Source: Candidatus Nitrosocosmicus arcticus
GTDB lineage: Archaea; Thermoproteota; Nitrososphaeria; Nitrososphaerales; Nitrososphaeraceae
NCBI RefSeq assembly: GCF_007826885.1
Contig: NZ_ML675584.1
Coordinates: 92,588 to 156,587 of the forward strand
DNA: 64,000 nucleotides
Direction: 5' to 3'
The first letter of the stretch is position 1. Every line of letters begins with the position of its first letter. Positions 27,663 through 37,299 of the stretch are shown piece after piece. Under the pieces are notes generated by a model. It did no database searches and was not told the origin of the DNA. It worked only from the letters and a program-made list of their open reading frames with translations. The position numbers and the translations under genes were made by a program.

Positions 27663-28535
27663 ATGAGATTTGTTCAAATATCTGACTTACATATCGGTGG
27701 TTTGTTTAAACAAGATACATTTGATACTTTGGTTGATGAAGTTAATAATGATTTGAAACCTGATGTCATAATTATATCAGGAGACTTAACGGATGATGGA
27801 CTTTTCTTTCAATTTGAACAGGCAAAACAAGAAATAAAAAAATTTTCGTGTAAGAACCTAATAGTATTTCCGGGAAACCATGATTATCGACATACAGGTT
27901 ATCTTTTATTTAGACAGTTCTTTCCTGTTTCTGCACCAAGCGGTTCTAGGGTTTACAAATTTAGTGATCCAAAGAACAAGAATCAAACAGTTGTAGTTAC
28001 AACTGTTGGAACTGCAAGAGCAGATAGAGATGAAGGTGAAGTTGGATTTAGACAAAACCTATGGCTAAACAAAATTCTAAAAAAATATCACATTCCAAGA
28101 CATCCTACTGATCAGCAACCGCAGCAACCGCAAAATAAGAATAAAACAATAATAAAAATTGTTGCAATGCATCACCACTTGATTGCTATACCTGATACAG
28201 GCTATACCAATGTAGTGGGAATCTCTGATGCAGGTGATGTATTAAGAACTTGCCTCGCTAACGATGTCGATATTGTCATTTGCGGTCACAAGCACAGACC
28301 TTGGATCTGGAACCTGGGCACTATGAAAATAGCTTATGCCGGCACAGCTTGCTCGTGGAGATATAGAGGGGTTTTTGAAGATACATATAATATTATAGAT
28401 ATTGCAGACGATGGCAAAATAGAAATAGATATCAAAATAGTTGGTGGAAATAGAATGCCCTTGTCGGAGGTAGTTACTCAATATAATCCTGAGGATAGAG
28501 TAACACGAATTGCAGATATGATGTCCCCAGATTAA
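27663..28535 (+). CDS. Calcineurin-like metallophosphoesterase
   Basis: A 290-residue phosphoesterase with all canonical metal-binding motifs: SDLHIGG, SGDLTDDG, FPGNHDYR, the single His motif in AMHHHLIA and CGHKHRPW. The closest family feel is Icc/CpdA-type phosphodiesterases, though Mre11/SbcD nucleases share the same motifs; there is no C-terminal capping domain of the SbcD kind. It follows a HerA-like ATPase, so a nuclease role partnering that ATPase is conceivable. A TATA-like run AATATTTAATAAGAT stands directly before the ATG, suggesting an own promoter as well. Confidence 0.85.
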   Translation: MRFVQISDLHIGGLFKQDTFDTLVDEVNNDLKPDVIIISGDLTDDGLFFQFEQAKQEIKKFSCKNLIVFPGNHDYRHTGYLLFRQFFPVSAPSGSRVYKFSDPKNKNQTVVVTTVGTARADRDEGEVGFRQNLWLNKILKKYHIPRHPTDQQPQQPQNKNKTIIKIVAMHHHLIAIPDTGYTNVVGISDAGDVLRTCLANDVDIVICGHKHRPWIWNLGTMKIAYAGTACSWRYRGVFEDTYNIIDIADDGKIEIDIKIVGGNRMPLSEVVTQYNPEDRVTRIADMMSPD

Positions 28536-28751
28536 ATAACAGGTTAACTATCATAAGATTTGCTACAGACTTATAAAACCACCACAAAATAATTTTAGAT
28601 CTTATGATCTTGTTATAAAGTATATACGTAAAGAAAAATGCAAAATTTGTTGCAATAAGTGCGGACCTTGAGTTCTAAAGGTTTACAGAGATAATTTTTT
28701 TGAGTGAGGGAATGATTTGCTCTTTATTTAGCCTTCAGACAGTTTGAAGGA

Positions 28752-29078
28752 TCATTTTTTTGAAATATTTAAAATGTATAAAACTACGAGTCGTTCTTTG
28801 TTTCCATGGAAATGATGTTTTGAGTTCGAAGGAACAAAAATACAAGAGCCTTTTCTTATTTCGTGATCCTCTTCTAATATGTTAATATATCCTTTACCTT
28901 CTAAAACAAAATAGAGTTCATCATCTGAATGAGGCCCCTGTGTGTCCTTTTGACCGGGATCGAGTCTAAGCACTCCAACTTCAAAACTCTCATTATGTAA
29001 AAAATCTAGGAAATAAGTTGAATTGTCTTTTTTATTAAGCTTTAACAGTATTGAATCAAGGTCAAAAATTTTGTCCAT
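28752..29078 (-). CDS. Small cupin-domain protein
   Basis: A 108-residue single cupin barrel. Motif 1: GPHSDDELYFVLEGKGYINI, with His and two acidic residues. Motif 2: GSCIFVPSNSKHHFHGN. These give a typical metal-binding set. Such small cupins act as sensors, isomerases or dioxygenases; the activity cannot be assigned. It is alone on the minus strand between two plus-strand genes. The ATG start at 29078 is clear. Confidence 0.8.
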   Translation of the reverse strand: MDKIFDLDSILLKLNKKDNSTYFLDFLHNESFEVGVLRLDPGQKDTQGPHSDDELYFVLEGKGYINILEEDHEIRKGSCIFVPSNSKHHFHGNKERLVVLYILNISKK

Positions 29079-29375
29079 ATTTTACTAGAATGCATCTTAA
29101 ATTAGTTTGTTCTCATGATGTTTGTTTGACCAAATGAAGTAAGTCTGATGGATACTTACTACATATGTGAGTCAACCTCAAAGCATACACGATTTGCTTC
29201 CTTCGCTAAAAGAAATTCATTTGAAATGTAATGATAGTATTTTAGCTGCTTTGAGGGCAAACAGGTTTTGATATGAATTAACCAAAAAAGCGAAAATGCA
29301 AGTGCAGAGAGCGGTGAGGAAAAGTGTTTCCCATGTTTTTGTTTCATTTTAATAATGGAATCGCATAGATAAACT

Positions 29376-30065
29376 ATGAGTGTCTTGTTTCAGGATCGCG
29401 AACAAGCTGGACACGAGTTAACTAAAGAGTTAGCCATGATACTGAAAAAAAATCAAATAATTTTATCTAATGCTGCAAATGAGTTCATAGTTTTAGCTAT
29501 ACCTAGGGGTGGTATCATATTGGGTGATATAATAGCAAATTATTTTCAATGCAGTTTGGACGTTATAATTTCTAGAAAGATCAGGGCCGAATTCAATGAA
29601 GAGTTCGCAATAGGTGCAATGATGCCAGACGGAAGCTACTTTTTAAATGAGGGGGTTACGCGCTTTTTCACTATTTCACAAGCTTACCTAAAAAAAGAGA
29701 TAGAATTTCAAAAAAAGGAAATCAGAAGACGCTTGATAGAATTTAGAGGTGATGTTTCCTATCATGCTAAATTCGAGAGAAAAATTGTAGTGCTGGTTGA
29801 CGATGGAATAGCTACAGGATCCACCATCATCGCCTCCGCAGAATGGGTAAAGAGCAATTGTAATTGCAAGAGACTTGTTGTTGCAGTACCTGTAGCTCCA
29901 GCCCGAGATGAAACGATGAATAAACTTGCTACCATAGCCGATAATGTTGTAATTTTGCATATGGAAGAGGCTTTTTCTGCCGTCGGTCAGTTTTACAGAA
30001 ACTTTGATCAAGTAAGTGACGAGACTGTAAAGAAAATAATGATGAAACACCATTTTGACAATTGA
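29376..30065 (+). CDS. Phosphoribosyltransferase-family protein
   Basis: A 229-residue type I PRTase. The PRPP-binding loop is KIVVLVDDGIATGSTIIAS (about residues 138-156), with the two Asp and the Thr-Gly-Ser-Thr end. The N-terminal VLAIPRGGIILGDIIA matches the conserved Pro-Arg-Gly-Gly stretch of this subfamily. These proteins, common in archaea, are sometimes adjacent or fused to dienelactone hydrolases and have no settled substrate. No operon partner is present here. Confidence 0.85.
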   Translation: MSVLFQDREQAGHELTKELAMILKKNQIILSNAANEFIVLAIPRGGIILGDIIANYFQCSLDVIISRKIRAEFNEEFAIGAMMPDGSYFLNEGVTRFFTISQAYLKKEIEFQKKEIRRRLIEFRGDVSYHAKFERKIVVLVDDGIATGSTIIASAEWVKSNCNCKRLVVAVPVAPARDETMNKLATIADNVVILHMEEAFSAVGQFYRNFDQVSDETVKKIMMKHHFDN

Positions 30066-30132
30066 GATTATTTAAATTCTAATAGATGCTAACATGACAC
30101 AGTATACAGCTGGATCTCTTTAGAATAGTACA

Positions 30133-30279
30133 CTAAACTTCGCCTATGATCGTGAAGTCGTCTAGGCTTGAGAGTACATAGAAAAGGTATGGATAGTCAT
30201 TTGTTTCTCTATTGAGGTAATAAGTGCCATTTGATTTTGCGATTGAAAAATGATGACCAAATAAATTGAGGTAGCCCAT
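30133..30279 (-). CDS. Possible 48-residue protein
   Basis: A short ORF with ATG at 30279 and TAG at 30133-30135. The composition looks protein-like (HHFSIAKSNGTYYLNRET followed by NDYPYLFYVL and DDFTIIGEV), aromatic-rich and beta-like, in an 820-nt region with no other gene. There is no clear promoter or SD. It could be chance or a remnant. Confidence 0.3.
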   Translation of the reverse strand: MGYLNLFGHHFSIAKSNGTYYLNRETNDYPYLFYVLSSLDDFTIIGEV

Positions 30280-30889
30280 GCTTAACTACTCAAACAAAAA
30301 CAATTTCATAATTGTAATCTGTTATGATAGGCAAATTCATTTTCTAAGAAATTAAGCAAAACAAGAATTATTAATAGATAAGATTGAAGCAAGAGGAAAA
30401 AAATATAGATTAACATAGATCAATTAAAGACCATCATAGATCAGTATACTTGGGCATTGAACATGCATTTATTTTAAAATAATACTGGAAGGTAAGCAGG
30501 TAGGTAGATGTATTCTTCTTAGGGATCAAAATTAATTTGTCAGATCTCTTCTAATGAATGACTACAAGGAGTAACGTTGAGGATCCAACACATAAGAAAC
30601 ATTTATAGATTTTAAATCTCTTTTGTCCCACTTCTATCAATTATTAAAGATAGCTCATTGGTCATTACCAATTTTAATCAAGTAAATGGGTTGATAGATT
30701 AATCTAGGTAGATGTAACTAAACATTTTCTTTTTGCTTAGGGCAATTTATCTACCAATCTAGACGTGTTTTCTATTATCGTTTTACACATACATCGATGC
30801 ATTAAATACCGCAGTGTCCAATCCTTTTTTCCATTAATCTAAGTTTGACTAATAACTTTTTATAAAGAATTACAAGTTATAGTTCTAAA
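30280..30889. other. Intergenic; promoter for the PhoD transcript at its right end
   Basis: About 610 nt with no recognisable gene. TTTATAAAG (about 30859-30866) is a good TATA box about 25 nt before the ATG at 30890. Confidence 0.5.
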
Positions 30890-30961
30890 ATGAGTATAAC
30901 GTCATCAACCGGATGGGTGTATGACCTTGAGGCCGCAATTGTGATTTCAGAAAAAGGCTAA
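30890..30961 (+). CDS. Possible 23-residue leader ORF before phoD-like gene
   Basis: ATG 30890 to TAA 30961 encodes a peptide with GWVYDLEAAIVISEKG. Its ATG is at the distance from the TATA box expected for a leaderless transcript start, and it ends 16 nt before the ATG of the PhoD-like gene. It may therefore be the first cistron of the mRNA, a leader peptide or a decayed 5' exon-like remnant. Confidence 0.35.
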   Translation: MSITSSTGWVYDLEAAIVISEKG

Positions 30962-30977
30962 CGGGAATCGAGTTAAC

Positions 30978-33443
30978 ATGACTGGATCATCATCCACTAT
31001 GCCCTTACTACTAGCTGGACCTATAATTCGCCGAGTTGATAAAACACAGGTGTGTATCTGGATAGCAACAAGCAAACCCGTATATACAGAGGTAGAAATA
31101 TTCAATATCAAGAATTCTATTAACGGCTTTGTATCCAAAGATTTTAATGAACATGTTGATAAGGACCTCAGACAAGAGTTCGCCAAACCTGATATGAATG
31201 TAGTAGGAAGTGGTAATAACACATCTTTAAAACTAGGCGATAACCTTTACGTGAGCCTTATAATTGCGAGGCCTTTTCCTTCAAATGAATTTAATGAATC
31301 TAATAAACCAAACTTATTACCCACTTTTCCCACAGATGAGATCCTTGCTTATGACTTGGAACTTTTTTTACCAAACGAAAGTAAAGAGAAAGGAATACGC
31401 CTAAAAGATCTGGGATTGTTATCTGGAGAAAATACCATTCTTTATGACAGTCCTAAATCTGAAGAACTGTACAATAACAATGAACAAGGAGACAAACCAT
31501 TACCTAACCTGTTCTCTCTTCCTACATTCTATATCCCTGTCGGGAAAAATGGATCTCAGATGAATATTCTATATGGTTCCTGTAGAAAACTACACGGTGA
31601 AGATCAAGATAGTTTGATTATAGGGGATGAGCTTCTTGCATCCTCTATTTCTGATCTAAAAAAAAGGCCAAGCTCACTATTTCTGATAGGTGATCAAATT
31701 TACGCTGACGACGTAGCAGGACCTCTCATAGGGCATCTAACGAGATTAGCAACCGAATTACTAGGATGGGGAGAACTTATTGATGGAATTGATATTGATC
31801 TAAAAGATATACGAATCGGCGGTCGCAAGCAGATAGTAACTTGCAAAGCTCAATTTACTTCAGAAGTATCTGACAATCACTTGCTAGGATTTGGCGAATT
31901 CGCTGCAATGTATTTGCTAGCATGGAATCCATTGATTTGGCCTAAAGAATTTAAATCCGATCTGGTAAAATCACATCCAAATTCAGAATTAAAGCAAAAA
32001 TATGAAACAGAAATAAAAGAGCTTGAACAGAGTCGCAAAGGTATTCGAAAAATTAGAAGACTTCTTGCTAATGTGCCAACTTATATGATTTTAGATGACC
32101 ACGAAATTACTGATGATTGGAACATAGACCGGAAATGGCGTGACTCTGTACGAAACAGTACAAGCGGATCTCAAATTATTGTCAATGGTCTTATCTCATA
32201 TTGGGCTTTTCAGGGATGGGGGAACAATCCAAATTCTTTCGATGATGACTTTATCGAAACTATCAAGGTGTACCTTAATTTGAGAAAACAAAAGAGTTCT
32301 CTTAAACTTAAAAAAACTTTCGGGATTTCAACTCTGGATTACGACAATAAGGTTGACGAATTGCATAAAATCCAAACATTAGAAGACCGAATTTGGAATA
32401 CTAAAAAATGGATATATGTGGCTCCGACATATCCGCTTTCCATATTTCTAGATTGTAGGACACAGCGAGAATTTGCAAATCCTGATGGACCTCCTATATT
32501 ATTAAATGATGAAGCATTGGACTACATAAAATCTGAGGTTTATGACTCTGGATATATAAAGGGCGACCCACTTGTTATTATTTCTCCGACACCTGTTTTT
32601 GGTTTTGAACTTGCCGAGAGCGTACAAAGGTTTTTGACCTCTATTTCAGGAACTTACATGTGGGATCTCGAAACATGGAGAGCTAACGAAATGGGATTTA
32701 TAAAATTCTTGACTTTTGTATCCAATACATTTAGTCCTGATTATTGCCTAATTCTATCAGGTGATGTTCATTATGCTTTTACTATGAAAGCAAGATTTGA
32801 TATACTCACTGGTGGGCATCATCCACATCAATCGACTTTGCCTTTGAAGAGTGATAATGCCATATTTAATTATCTACCTGTGGCTCAATTGACAAGTAGT
32901 CCGCTGAGAAGTAACAGTGTGACAAAACGCAAGTCAGCAATAATGATCCTAAATTTGGCCCATAAAATCATGATTTCAAAGAGGAGGGTATCACGCACAG
33001 GATTTATGAATATAAACAATATCCCAAGTTACAGTAATCATGGAAGGGCCAGAAAATTAAATGAGAATGCGGAATCATATAAAAAAGATGATCTAGTCAC
33101 TCGTTTATCTTCTAAAGAAAATGAAAATTATTCAAAGCACGGGGAGGGGACAACTTTTCTCATCAAAATTAAGACCATATTTACCAGTTTGATTAGCCGG
33201 TATTTTATTGATAAGGAAAGGGGTTCTGTAGAGCGATCTCTAAATTGGCGAGAGTCTCGAATCCTTATAACACCCAAAGGTCATGGTGCTACTCCCGTAT
33301 TAGCGAATAATAACATAAGCTCAGTTTCGTTGAATTTAAAATCACATACTGTTGTTCACACTTTATTTTTTCTTTGGAAAAATAAACTGCGATTTAGCAA
33401 GGCCATAATAGAATTTGATGATATTAAAAAAGATATTAAATGA
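30978..33443 (+). CDS. PhoD-like metallophosphatase (alkaline phosphatase D family)
   Basis: An 821-residue protein. An N-terminal Fn3-like segment (LLAGPIIRRVDKTQVCIWIA) is typical of PhoD proteins. Metal-site motifs follow: ILYGSCRKLHG, FLIGDQIYADDVAG, MILDDHEITDDW, and the late LILSGDVHYAFT. No Tat or Sec signal is visible, unlike bacterial PhoD. It is longer than usual (about 500) through insertions and a basic C-terminal region of about 200 residues. Substrates of the family are phosphodiesters and phosphomonoesters. A possible cytoplasmic phosphodiesterase, it sits in a neighbourhood with PPK2 and patatin, but no operon is evident. Confidence 0.82.
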   Translation: MTGSSSTMPLLLAGPIIRRVDKTQVCIWIATSKPVYTEVEIFNIKNSINGFVSKDFNEHVDKDLRQEFAKPDMNVVGSGNNTSLKLGDNLYVSLIIARPFPSNEFNESNKPNLLPTFPTDEILAYDLELFLPNESKEKGIRLKDLGLLSGENTILYDSPKSEELYNNNEQGDKPLPNLFSLPTFYIPVGKNGSQMNILYGSCRKLHGEDQDSLIIGDELLASSISDLKKRPSSLFLIGDQIYADDVAGPLIGHLTRLATELLGWGELIDGIDIDLKDIRIGGRKQIVTCKAQFTSEVSDNHLLGFGEFAAMYLLAWNPLIWPKEFKSDLVKSHPNSELKQKYETEIKELEQSRKGIRKIRRLLANVPTYMILDDHEITDDWNIDRKWRDSVRNSTSGSQIIVNGLISYWAFQGWGNNPNSFDDDFIETIKVYLNLRKQKSSLKLKKTFGISTLDYDNKVDELHKIQTLEDRIWNTKKWIYVAPTYPLSIFLDCRTQREFANPDGPPILLNDEALDYIKSEVYDSGYIKGDPLVIISPTPVFGFELAESVQRFLTSISGTYMWDLETWRANEMGFIKFLTFVSNTFSPDYCLILSGDVHYAFTMKARFDILTGGHHPHQSTLPLKSDNAIFNYLPVAQLTSSPLRSNSVTKRKSAIMILNLAHKIMISKRRVSRTGFMNINNIPSYSNHGRARKLNENAESYKKDDLVTRLSSKENENYSKHGEGTTFLIKIKTIFTSLISRYFIDKERGSVERSLNWRESRILITPKGHGATPVLANNNISSVSLNLKSHTVVHTLFFLWKNKLRFSKAIIEFDDIKKDIK

Positions 33444-33706
33444 ATTTTTCTATTTTTTTTCAGTTATAAGGATGGTGAGAGAGGAAGAAGAGAATTAAAC
33501 TATTTTGGAGTAGGTTAACAAATTATATACTATCTATCTATGAATCTGACAATTCCAATATTTCTAAATGGCTCTCGTTGATAATTACTTGAATAGTCAT
33601 CTGATACCTTTAATCAAGATAACCATGTAAGTAGAGTGTTCTTTCGTTCACACTTGTACAAGCCTTTGACATATATAATGAATATTAATAATAAATGATA
33701 TTATTT

Positions 33707-34927
33707 TTATCTGCTGCTCCTTCTTTCTAACTTTTCTTCAGTCTTTCTTTCGCCTTGATCGATCAACTCCCTGATTGTTCTACTAGAGAAATCACTATTT
33801 TTTGAAATTGAGGGGGATTCAATCTCACTTCTAATTATTCTAGTAACAGATCTAATTTCTGCCCCATAATTTTCAATCAAATTTTTATATTCATTTTGAA
33901 TGTCATTTATTTCCTTCTTGCTTAAATTGGAATGGTCAACTTGCTGTTCAAAGATATCGTACAGTTTCTCTATTAATTTTATATGTCTAGTAACTAATTT
34001 TGCATACTTAATACTTTCAATATCCTTGTCACAAAATAATATATCTTTATATCTATTTGCTACCTCTATGAAATTGGAAGGAAGTCTGTCGATTCTTTGT
34101 GGATAGTTTTCGACTATAAAAATATTTTTATCGTTTCTTGGTGACACATATAACACTTCTCTTATTGGAGTATTGCTAAGCAAGCTTCCATCCCATGCTT
34201 TAATGTTATTTCCTAAATCTACCCAGGGGAATCCATAAATTGGATATCCTGAACTTGCTAGAATATGCTCTGGTTTTATTTTCATCAATGTATTATCAAA
34301 TATAAGCGGCCTCGCCGTCATGACATCCACTGCTGTTATTATTAGCCTCAACACGGAAGGCATCTCTTCTTTTGTAGCTGCAAGATTTAGTTTATTATAA
34401 TCGATATAGTTTTCTAACGTCTTTACTAACGGTGTATGGTCATACATAAATGTCCAATTACTAGGATCAAAATACTGTTCTTCCAGTCCACCCATGATAC
34501 CCTGAAAGTTTTTACTGGTATTCCACCATTGCCATCTTGGAATAAACATTTTAGGAACTCCGAAAAAAGCTGCATTTGCGGAAGCTGATGAAATGGTCTT
34601 AGCCATGTACTTTCTGGCTCTACTGTCCCATCCGTAAACCCAAAAGTCTGGTATAACTCCAAGACTGCTCTCCCCAATTTCCACCCAAAAATCTTCAAGG
34701 TCTTTTTCAGGGTGACCCGATTTGTTTCCAGCTATTATTGCTGCGTTGACTGCCCCTATCGAAGTGCCTGCAACTATATCTATTTGCACCTTATTTTTTA
34801 CTAATGCCTTAAATACACCACACGCAAAAGCCCCTAAGGAGCCCCCGCCTTGCATGACCAGGACATTTTCTATATTTCTAGATTCTTCGTGTCTCTTAGG
34901 ACTGGCCTCTTTTATGGTATAACTCAT
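33707..34927 (-). CDS. Patatin-like phospholipase
   Basis: A 406-residue serine lipase-fold protein. The oxyanion loop is VMQGGGSLGAFACGVFKAL, the nucleophile elbow GTSIGAVNAAI (Ser near residue 60), and the catalytic Asp DGSLLSNTPI (DG-S in place of the commoner DG-G). The C-terminal 130 residues are helical and charged, a DUF3734-like tail also seen in bacterial patatins of this length. It would hydrolyse acyl esters of phospholipids or other lipids. Archaeal membranes contain ether lipids, so the natural substrate is uncertain (polyhydroxyalkanoate or foreign lipid are options). Monocistronic. Confidence 0.85.
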   Translation of the reverse strand: MSYTIKEASPKRHEESRNIENVLVMQGGGSLGAFACGVFKALVKNKVQIDIVAGTSIGAVNAAIIAGNKSGHPEKDLEDFWVEIGESSLGVIPDFWVYGWDSRARKYMAKTISSASANAAFFGVPKMFIPRWQWWNTSKNFQGIMGGLEEQYFDPSNWTFMYDHTPLVKTLENYIDYNKLNLAATKEEMPSVLRLIITAVDVMTARPLIFDNTLMKIKPEHILASSGYPIYGFPWVDLGNNIKAWDGSLLSNTPIREVLYVSPRNDKNIFIVENYPQRIDRLPSNFIEVANRYKDILFCDKDIESIKYAKLVTRHIKLIEKLYDIFEQQVDHSNLSKKEINDIQNEYKNLIENYGAEIRSVTRIIRSEIESPSISKNSDFSSRTIRELIDQGERKTEEKLERRSSR

Positions 34928-35488
34928 CTATATTATATTATTACAAGATACCTTATTTAGATACGCGGTTCAAGATTAAATTATCAGCAATATTAAGCAT
35001 GGATCTTCCTTCACCACTTTATTCCAATGGATAATCTCAAATGATAGCGCTTGAAAGCAAATCATTAATCCTTGACTCCTGACTTGACTATATCGATATA
35101 TAAAGAAAAGACCAAAGCTTGAATTCATTTATTCTTTGATTACCCAACTTAAATTGATCGGTTCATACAATTTTCTCAATTTCGGATACCAGAGAATCGA
35201 CACTATAAAGAGCTTAGTAGTTTTAGAGATATTCAATTTTCTTAAATATGTCACTACACGAATAGAAACTAGTCTTGGTGTCTTCGGAAGGTTGATCAAA
35301 GATTGAGATATTTGCCCTTTAGGGAAAAAAAGTAATTAGCGTTAAATTTACCAACTAATTCATTATCAAATAACTTGACTAGCGAAGATTAGGTAATAAT
35401 CTTTTTACTGTAATTTAGTTACTATTTAATTTATTTAGATAAGTAACTACCGACTAAGGAAAAGTATTGGATGTGCAGAAAGCAGTAA
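34928..35488. other. Intergenic, no gene recognised
   Basis: 560 nt AT-rich between two minus-strand genes; no RNA gene, repeat or ORF with recognisable content. Confidence 0.45.
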
Positions 35489-36307
35489 CTAATCAATTAT
35501 ATATTCTGAAGGATCTATTTTTAATTCTGGAAACTCAGGTTTCATGATTTCTAATTTTTTTAGAATAATATACAATATTGCCCAATTTCGAAAGTATTTT
35601 ACATTTGCAGGTATAATATACCATGGTGCCCATTTATTACTGCATAAACTTAGTACCTTTTCATATACTTCCATATATTTATCCCAATTTCTATGGTTTA
35701 TTATATCGCTTTCATTTATTTTCCAATGCTTTGTTGGGTCTTGTATTCTTTCTTGAAGTCTTTCTTTCTGCTCATCCTTGCTAATGTGTAAAAAGAACTT
35801 CAGTATAGTAATATCATTCTCAGTCAAGTATCTTTCAAAATCATTGATTTGTCTATACCTACGAATTAGATCATCTCTTGAAATCAAATTATTAACACCA
35901 GGTTCTATAACGTCTTCATAGTGAGAACGATTAAAAAATGAAATTTGTCCCTTTTTTGGTATTTCCATGTGAATACGCCATAGATAATCATGTGCTAGTT
36001 CATTTTCGTTGGGAACCTTAAATGACTTTACGTAACAGTTTTGGGGATTTAATGCTCCCATTACTTGACGAATTATTCCATCTTTTCCTGAGGCATCAAC
36101 TCCTTGTAAGATGATTAATAGAGATTTGTTATTGGCGGCGAATAACTTGTACTGTAAGTCGGATATCTTTTTAGAAAAGTGTTCTATTTCCGTAACTGTA
36201 TCAATTTTACTTTTATTCCCGATATAGTGTGGATCCCAATTCTTTAACTTTATCTGATTTGCAGATAATTTTGTTGGTTTTAGTACAAACTTTCTAAATG
36301 GATCCAT
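35489..36307 (-). CDS. Polyphosphate kinase 2 family enzyme (PPK2)
   Basis: A 272-residue enzyme using polyphosphate to phosphorylate nucleotides. Walker A is QGVDASGKDGIIRQVM at about residues 69-84, with the lid/Walker B region in ISFFNRSHYEDVIEPGV. Conserved PPK2 elements NRNW-type (INHRNWDKYMEVYEKVL) and APWYIIPANVKYFRNW near the C-terminus are present. The length fits one-domain class III/I PPK2s. It suggests polyphosphate as a phosphate or energy store. Stands alone; ATG at 36307. Confidence 0.92.
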   Translation of the reverse strand: MDPFRKFVLKPTKLSANQIKLKNWDPHYIGNKSKIDTVTEIEHFSKKISDLQYKLFAANNKSLLIILQGVDASGKDGIIRQVMGALNPQNCYVKSFKVPNENELAHDYLWRIHMEIPKKGQISFFNRSHYEDVIEPGVNNLISRDDLIRRYRQINDFERYLTENDITILKFFLHISKDEQKERLQERIQDPTKHWKINESDIINHRNWDKYMEVYEKVLSLCSNKWAPWYIIPANVKYFRNWAILYIILKKLEIMKPEFPELKIDPSEYIID

Positions 36308-36607
36308 GAATGATCAATAAAAAGATCGTAAATTTAAATCTGTATCCCACATACATCTAATAAATATTAAACTGATTTTGTTACTTTGATAGTAAACTAC
36401 TAAAAAGTATAGAAAATAACAAAATATCCTTTATGAATTGATGATCTTATTTATACTACCGATCTTATTTTCACATCTGGTTTGTATGGAAAAGTACCTG
36501 ATCAATTATTAAGTGATATCTCCTATTTGAAGAATTAAATAGAGAGAAAATCCATTTGTATTCCTCAGGGGATACTTTTATAGACTTAGTACATTCTTTA
36601 AACCCAT
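36308..36607. other. Divergent intergenic with TATA box for the ABM transcript
   Basis: 300 nt. CTTTTATAGA (about 36575-36584) is a TATA-like box about 27 nt before an ATG at 36608. Nothing else noted. Confidence 0.45.
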
Positions 36608-36715
36608 ATGGCTCAAGCAGATAGGCTCTTTCTGGACCAATTAACGATCAATATTTTTAATCAAGAAATGGAAAATACTAAATTTCAAAGTACAAGGGAT
36701 GCCAAAAATAGTTGA
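36608..36715 (+). CDS. Possible 35-residue leader ORF overlapping the ABM gene start
   Basis: ATG 36608 begins about 27 nt after a TATA box, so a leaderless mRNA would start at it. It encodes MAQADRLFLDQLTINIFN... and ends 17 nt inside the ABM gene in another frame. It may be a translated leader or just 5' untranslated sequence. Confidence 0.3.
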   Translation: MAQADRLFLDQLTINIFNQEMENTKFQSTRDAKNS

Positions 36716-37064
36716 TTTGGATGAGAAGGTTGATATCAAAACACAATTGGAAGAGAATGTAAGGGTAGTAATCCTTGTAAACAAGTTTGTCGTAAAGCCT
36801 ACCGACAGAGTACAATTTCTCAAAGTATTTGAGAAAACTACCAAATTCATGAAGACACAACCAGGTTTATCTCAGCCCAACTTCATAAAGGCATTGCTGG
36901 AAGCCATACATTCTTTATCTATGCTGTTTGCGAATCTGCAGAATTTTAAGAAAACATTTGATAACTCTGAATTTCAGGCAAGCATGGGCGAACTTCCTTC
37001 CGATACATTAATGTCCCATCACCTGTTTAAGACGGTAGTAATGTCCTACATTTGCGTATACTAG
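36699..37064 (+). pseudogene. Antibiotic biosynthesis monooxygenase (ABM) domain protein with two compensating frameshifts
   Basis: The frame is open for 121 residues. It starts as an ABM protein (VVILVNKFVVKPTDRVQFLK... QPG) and ends as one (FKKTFDNSEFQASMGELPSD), but the middle is unlike the family. The missing middle is in the neighbouring frame: FISAQLHKGIAGSHTFF, then IYAVCESAE. A 1-nt deletion near 36865-36866 and a 1-nt insertion in the T-run 36944-36947 explain this; together they restore the frame. The encoded protein would therefore have a scrambled 26-residue core strand/helix. Either a recent inactivation that happens to stay open, or two sequencing errors. ABM dimers usually act in small-molecule oxidation or haem turnover. 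Confidence 0.75.
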
Positions 37065-37299
37065 AAATTCATCCCAGTCCATTAATATTTTCCTTGGTTA
37101 TCAGCTGTCCTTAATTTTGAGGCTACAAATCTCGTGCTTTACTGGAATGAAGGATGCGAACTTGGTATTGTTAGAATTTGATTTGAAGCAAGGCATCCTA
37201 TGATTCTATCTTTTTTACTAAAGTGAATATTCTTTGAACAACGGATAAAATTGTCATAGAAAGCAAAAATTTAGATAATATAAAACATTGACTGTATAT

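Noticed and set aside
29159..29347. 62-codon minus-strand frame between cupin and phosphoribosyltransferase
   Set aside because: No recognisable content or promoter; overlaps the expected promoter of the phosphoribosyltransferase gene.
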